A DNA stretch of 6,185 nt from an uncultured Bryobacteraceae bacterium (GTDB taxonomy: Bacteria; Acidobacteriota; Terriglobia; Bryobacterales; Bryobacteraceae): contig CAKZVG010000623.1 of the NCBI GenBank assembly GCA_937921835.1, positions 1 through 6,185 of the forward strand. Reading direction: 5' to 3'. The notes under the pieces were generated by a model. It did no database searches and had not been told where the DNA came from. It was given only the letters and a program-made list of their open reading frames with translations. Below, piece by piece: positions 4,966-6,185 of this stretch. A program made the translations under genes and the position numbers. The first letter of the stretch is position 1; every line of letters begins with the position of its first letter.

Positions 4966-6185
4966 AACAATCCGGAAGCTGCTATTGTTGGCGGTCCCGG
5001 GGCTGCTTGCGGCCCAACAGGCGCCATATAAGACGCTGGAGATCAAGCATTACCGCTTCAGCACGGTGGACAAGGACGCGCAGATGTGGAGCGCGCTGTA
5101 TGCGGCCTCGAACGGGAAGCTCTACATCGGCTTGTGCACGCACGCCGATTCGGCCACGGTGTACGAATTCGACCCGGCGACGGAGCGGATGCGGCAGCTC
5201 GCGAATCTGACGGTCCTGTCGAACGAGCGCGGCAAGGGCACCTGGACGAACGGCAAGATCCACGTGCAGATGCAGGAACTGGACGGCTACGTGTATTTCG
5301 GCTCGCTGAGCGAGGACAATGGTCCGCCGGCGATCGACGCCAACAGTTACTCGGGTCCTTACTGGTACCGCATCCACATGCAGACCGGCAAGGTGGAGCA
5401 GTTGAGTAAGATCAACAGTTTTTGGGGACTGCTGGGACAAGCCATGGATCCCAAGCGGAGGCTGATTTACGGCCTGGCGGAAAACGGCAACTTATATAAA
5501 TACTATATCGATGAGGACTGGACCGAAGATCTCGGCCGGGTCGATAACTGGGACATCTGCCGGACGATCTTCGCCGACGATCAGGGCAACGTCTACGGCA
5601 GCTACCCTCCGGGGCGGATCTGGAAGTACGACGTGAAGGCCGACCGGGTGCTGGACCTGGACCACGTGCAGCTTCCCATCATCAACCAGTCGCGCACGAT
5701 GGCGAACCCGATGCTGGACCGCAAGGTACAGTGGCGGATCGTCGAATGGGACCCGGTGGACCGGGCCGCTTACGGCATCGTGGGCGGCAGCAACCTGCTG
5801 TTCCGCTACGACGTGCATGACGGGCCGGAAGGCAGGATCACGCCGCTCGCCCAGATGCTTCCCGCGCAGATTCTCAAGGGCGACCCGATGGACTACCCGT
5901 ACGCTACGCTGGCCATGGCGATTTCGCAGAAAGAGCGCAAGATTTACTACCTGCCGGTGACGGGCGGCGATTTCGACTATGGCGCGGTCAGCAAGGACCA
6001 GCCGGCGTACTCGCTGCTGATGTCCTACGACTTAAAGACCAAGGAGCGCGCGGAGCTGGGCATCCTGCGGGCGCGCGACGGGCGCCACGCCTACGGGATG
6101 GGCGCGGCCAAAGTGGACCGGGAGGGAAGAGTCTGGTTCGTGGGCGCGTTCGAGGAGCCGGATCCGAAACTGGCGGCGGGCAGGA
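4955..6185 (+). CDS. Secreted beta-propeller protein, unrecognised family (cut by right edge)
   Basis: The frame stays open from the ATG at 4955 to the window end, giving 410 residues with no stop. Residues 1-20 form a signal peptide (RTIRKLLLLAVPGLLAA, then QQAPY). The rest shows seven repeats of an outer strand, a G-x-V/I-Y strand and a W/Y-x-Y/F-D-x-x-T/A turn. They lie at about 47-82 (GKLYIG, VYEFDPAT), 100-150 (GYVYFG, YRIHMQTG), 158-196, 200-235 (GNVYGS, IWKYDVKAD), 259-298 (RAAYGI, LFRYDV), 318-369 (KIYYLP, SYDLKTK) and 377-399 (GRVWFVG). This is a propeller of the Kelch/YncE/SMP-30-like kind; about seven blades are visible. No catalytic signature is evident. It may be an enzyme, such as a lyase or lactonase relative, or a binding protein. 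AAAGGAG lies 6 nt before the ATG, and the start overlaps the hydrolase gene by 11 bp, which indicates coexpression. Confidence 0.8.
   Translation, partial: MSGRTIRKLLLLAVPGLLAAQQAPYKTLEIKHYRFSTVDKDAQMWSALYAASNGKLYIGLCTHADSATVYEFDPATERMRQLANLTVLSNERGKGTWTNGKIHVQMQELDGYVYFGSLSEDNGPPAIDANSYSGPYWYRIHMQTGKVEQLSKINSFWGLLGQAMDPKRRLIYGLAENGNLYKYYIDEDWTEDLGRVDNWDICRTIFADDQGNVYGSYPPGRIWKYDVKADRVLDLDHVQLPIINQSRTMANPMLDRKVQWRIVEWDPVDRAAYGIVGGSNLLFRYDVHDGPEGRITPLAQMLPAQILKGDPMDYPYATLAMAISQKERKIYYLPVTGGDFDYGAVSKDQPAYSLLMSYDLKTKERAELGILRARDGRHAYGMGAAKVDREGRVWFVGAFEEPDPKLAAGR

Noticed and set aside
3388..5046. Minus-strand open frame of 552 codons across the divergent region and the serine hydrolase
   Set aside because: It crosses both promoters and start sites, runs antisense to the hydrolase, and reads as Arg/His-rich sequence with no family pattern.

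Overview
The window is GC-rich bacterial DNA that is almost fully coding. It most resembles an Acidobacteriota genome of the Bryobacter/Solibacter type. That placement is inferred from an Oar-like TonB-dependent receptor with an N-terminal carboxypeptidase-regulatory-like domain, two glycoside hydrolases exported with Tat-type signals, and a secreted beta-lactamase-fold serine hydrolase. No rRNA, tRNA, CRISPR array or mobile element was seen.

Layout. A left-pointing arm reads from about 3716 down to 1. It holds a GH88/GH105-like (alpha/alpha)6 hydrolase (3716-2259), then a clan GH-A, GH39-like retaining glycosidase (2262-823) joined to it by an ATGA stop/start overlap. A 290-bp gap (533-822) follows, and then the start of a TonB-dependent receptor (532 to the left edge). 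The gap carries a possible sigma-70 promoter, an 11-bp direct repeat and an inverted repeat in the receptor leader. A right-pointing arm holds a class C beta-lactamase/esterase-fold serine hydrolase (3820-4965). It overlaps by 11 bp a secreted beta-propeller protein (4955 to the right edge), which is cut by the window end.

The two arms diverge from a roughly 100-bp control region (3717-3819). This contains a perfect 12-bp inverted repeat with a second, smaller inverted repeat nested inside it. Each outer arm reads outward as a possible extended -10 element, so the region looks like a shared bidirectional promoter and operator.

Functional reading (inference). All five proteins carry export signals. 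The set fits a small locus for breaking down and taking up a uronic-acid-containing polysaccharide: an endo- or exo-glycosidase, an enzyme for unsaturated or modified uronyl ends, a serine esterase-like protein, a propeller protein that may bind or process glycan, and an outer-membrane importer. No SusD-like partner, polysaccharide lyase or regulator gene is visible. The points that most deserve follow-up are the symmetric control region and the altered catalytic motifs in the GH88/105-like protein (Asp to Glu) and the serine hydrolase (YxN to YxC).
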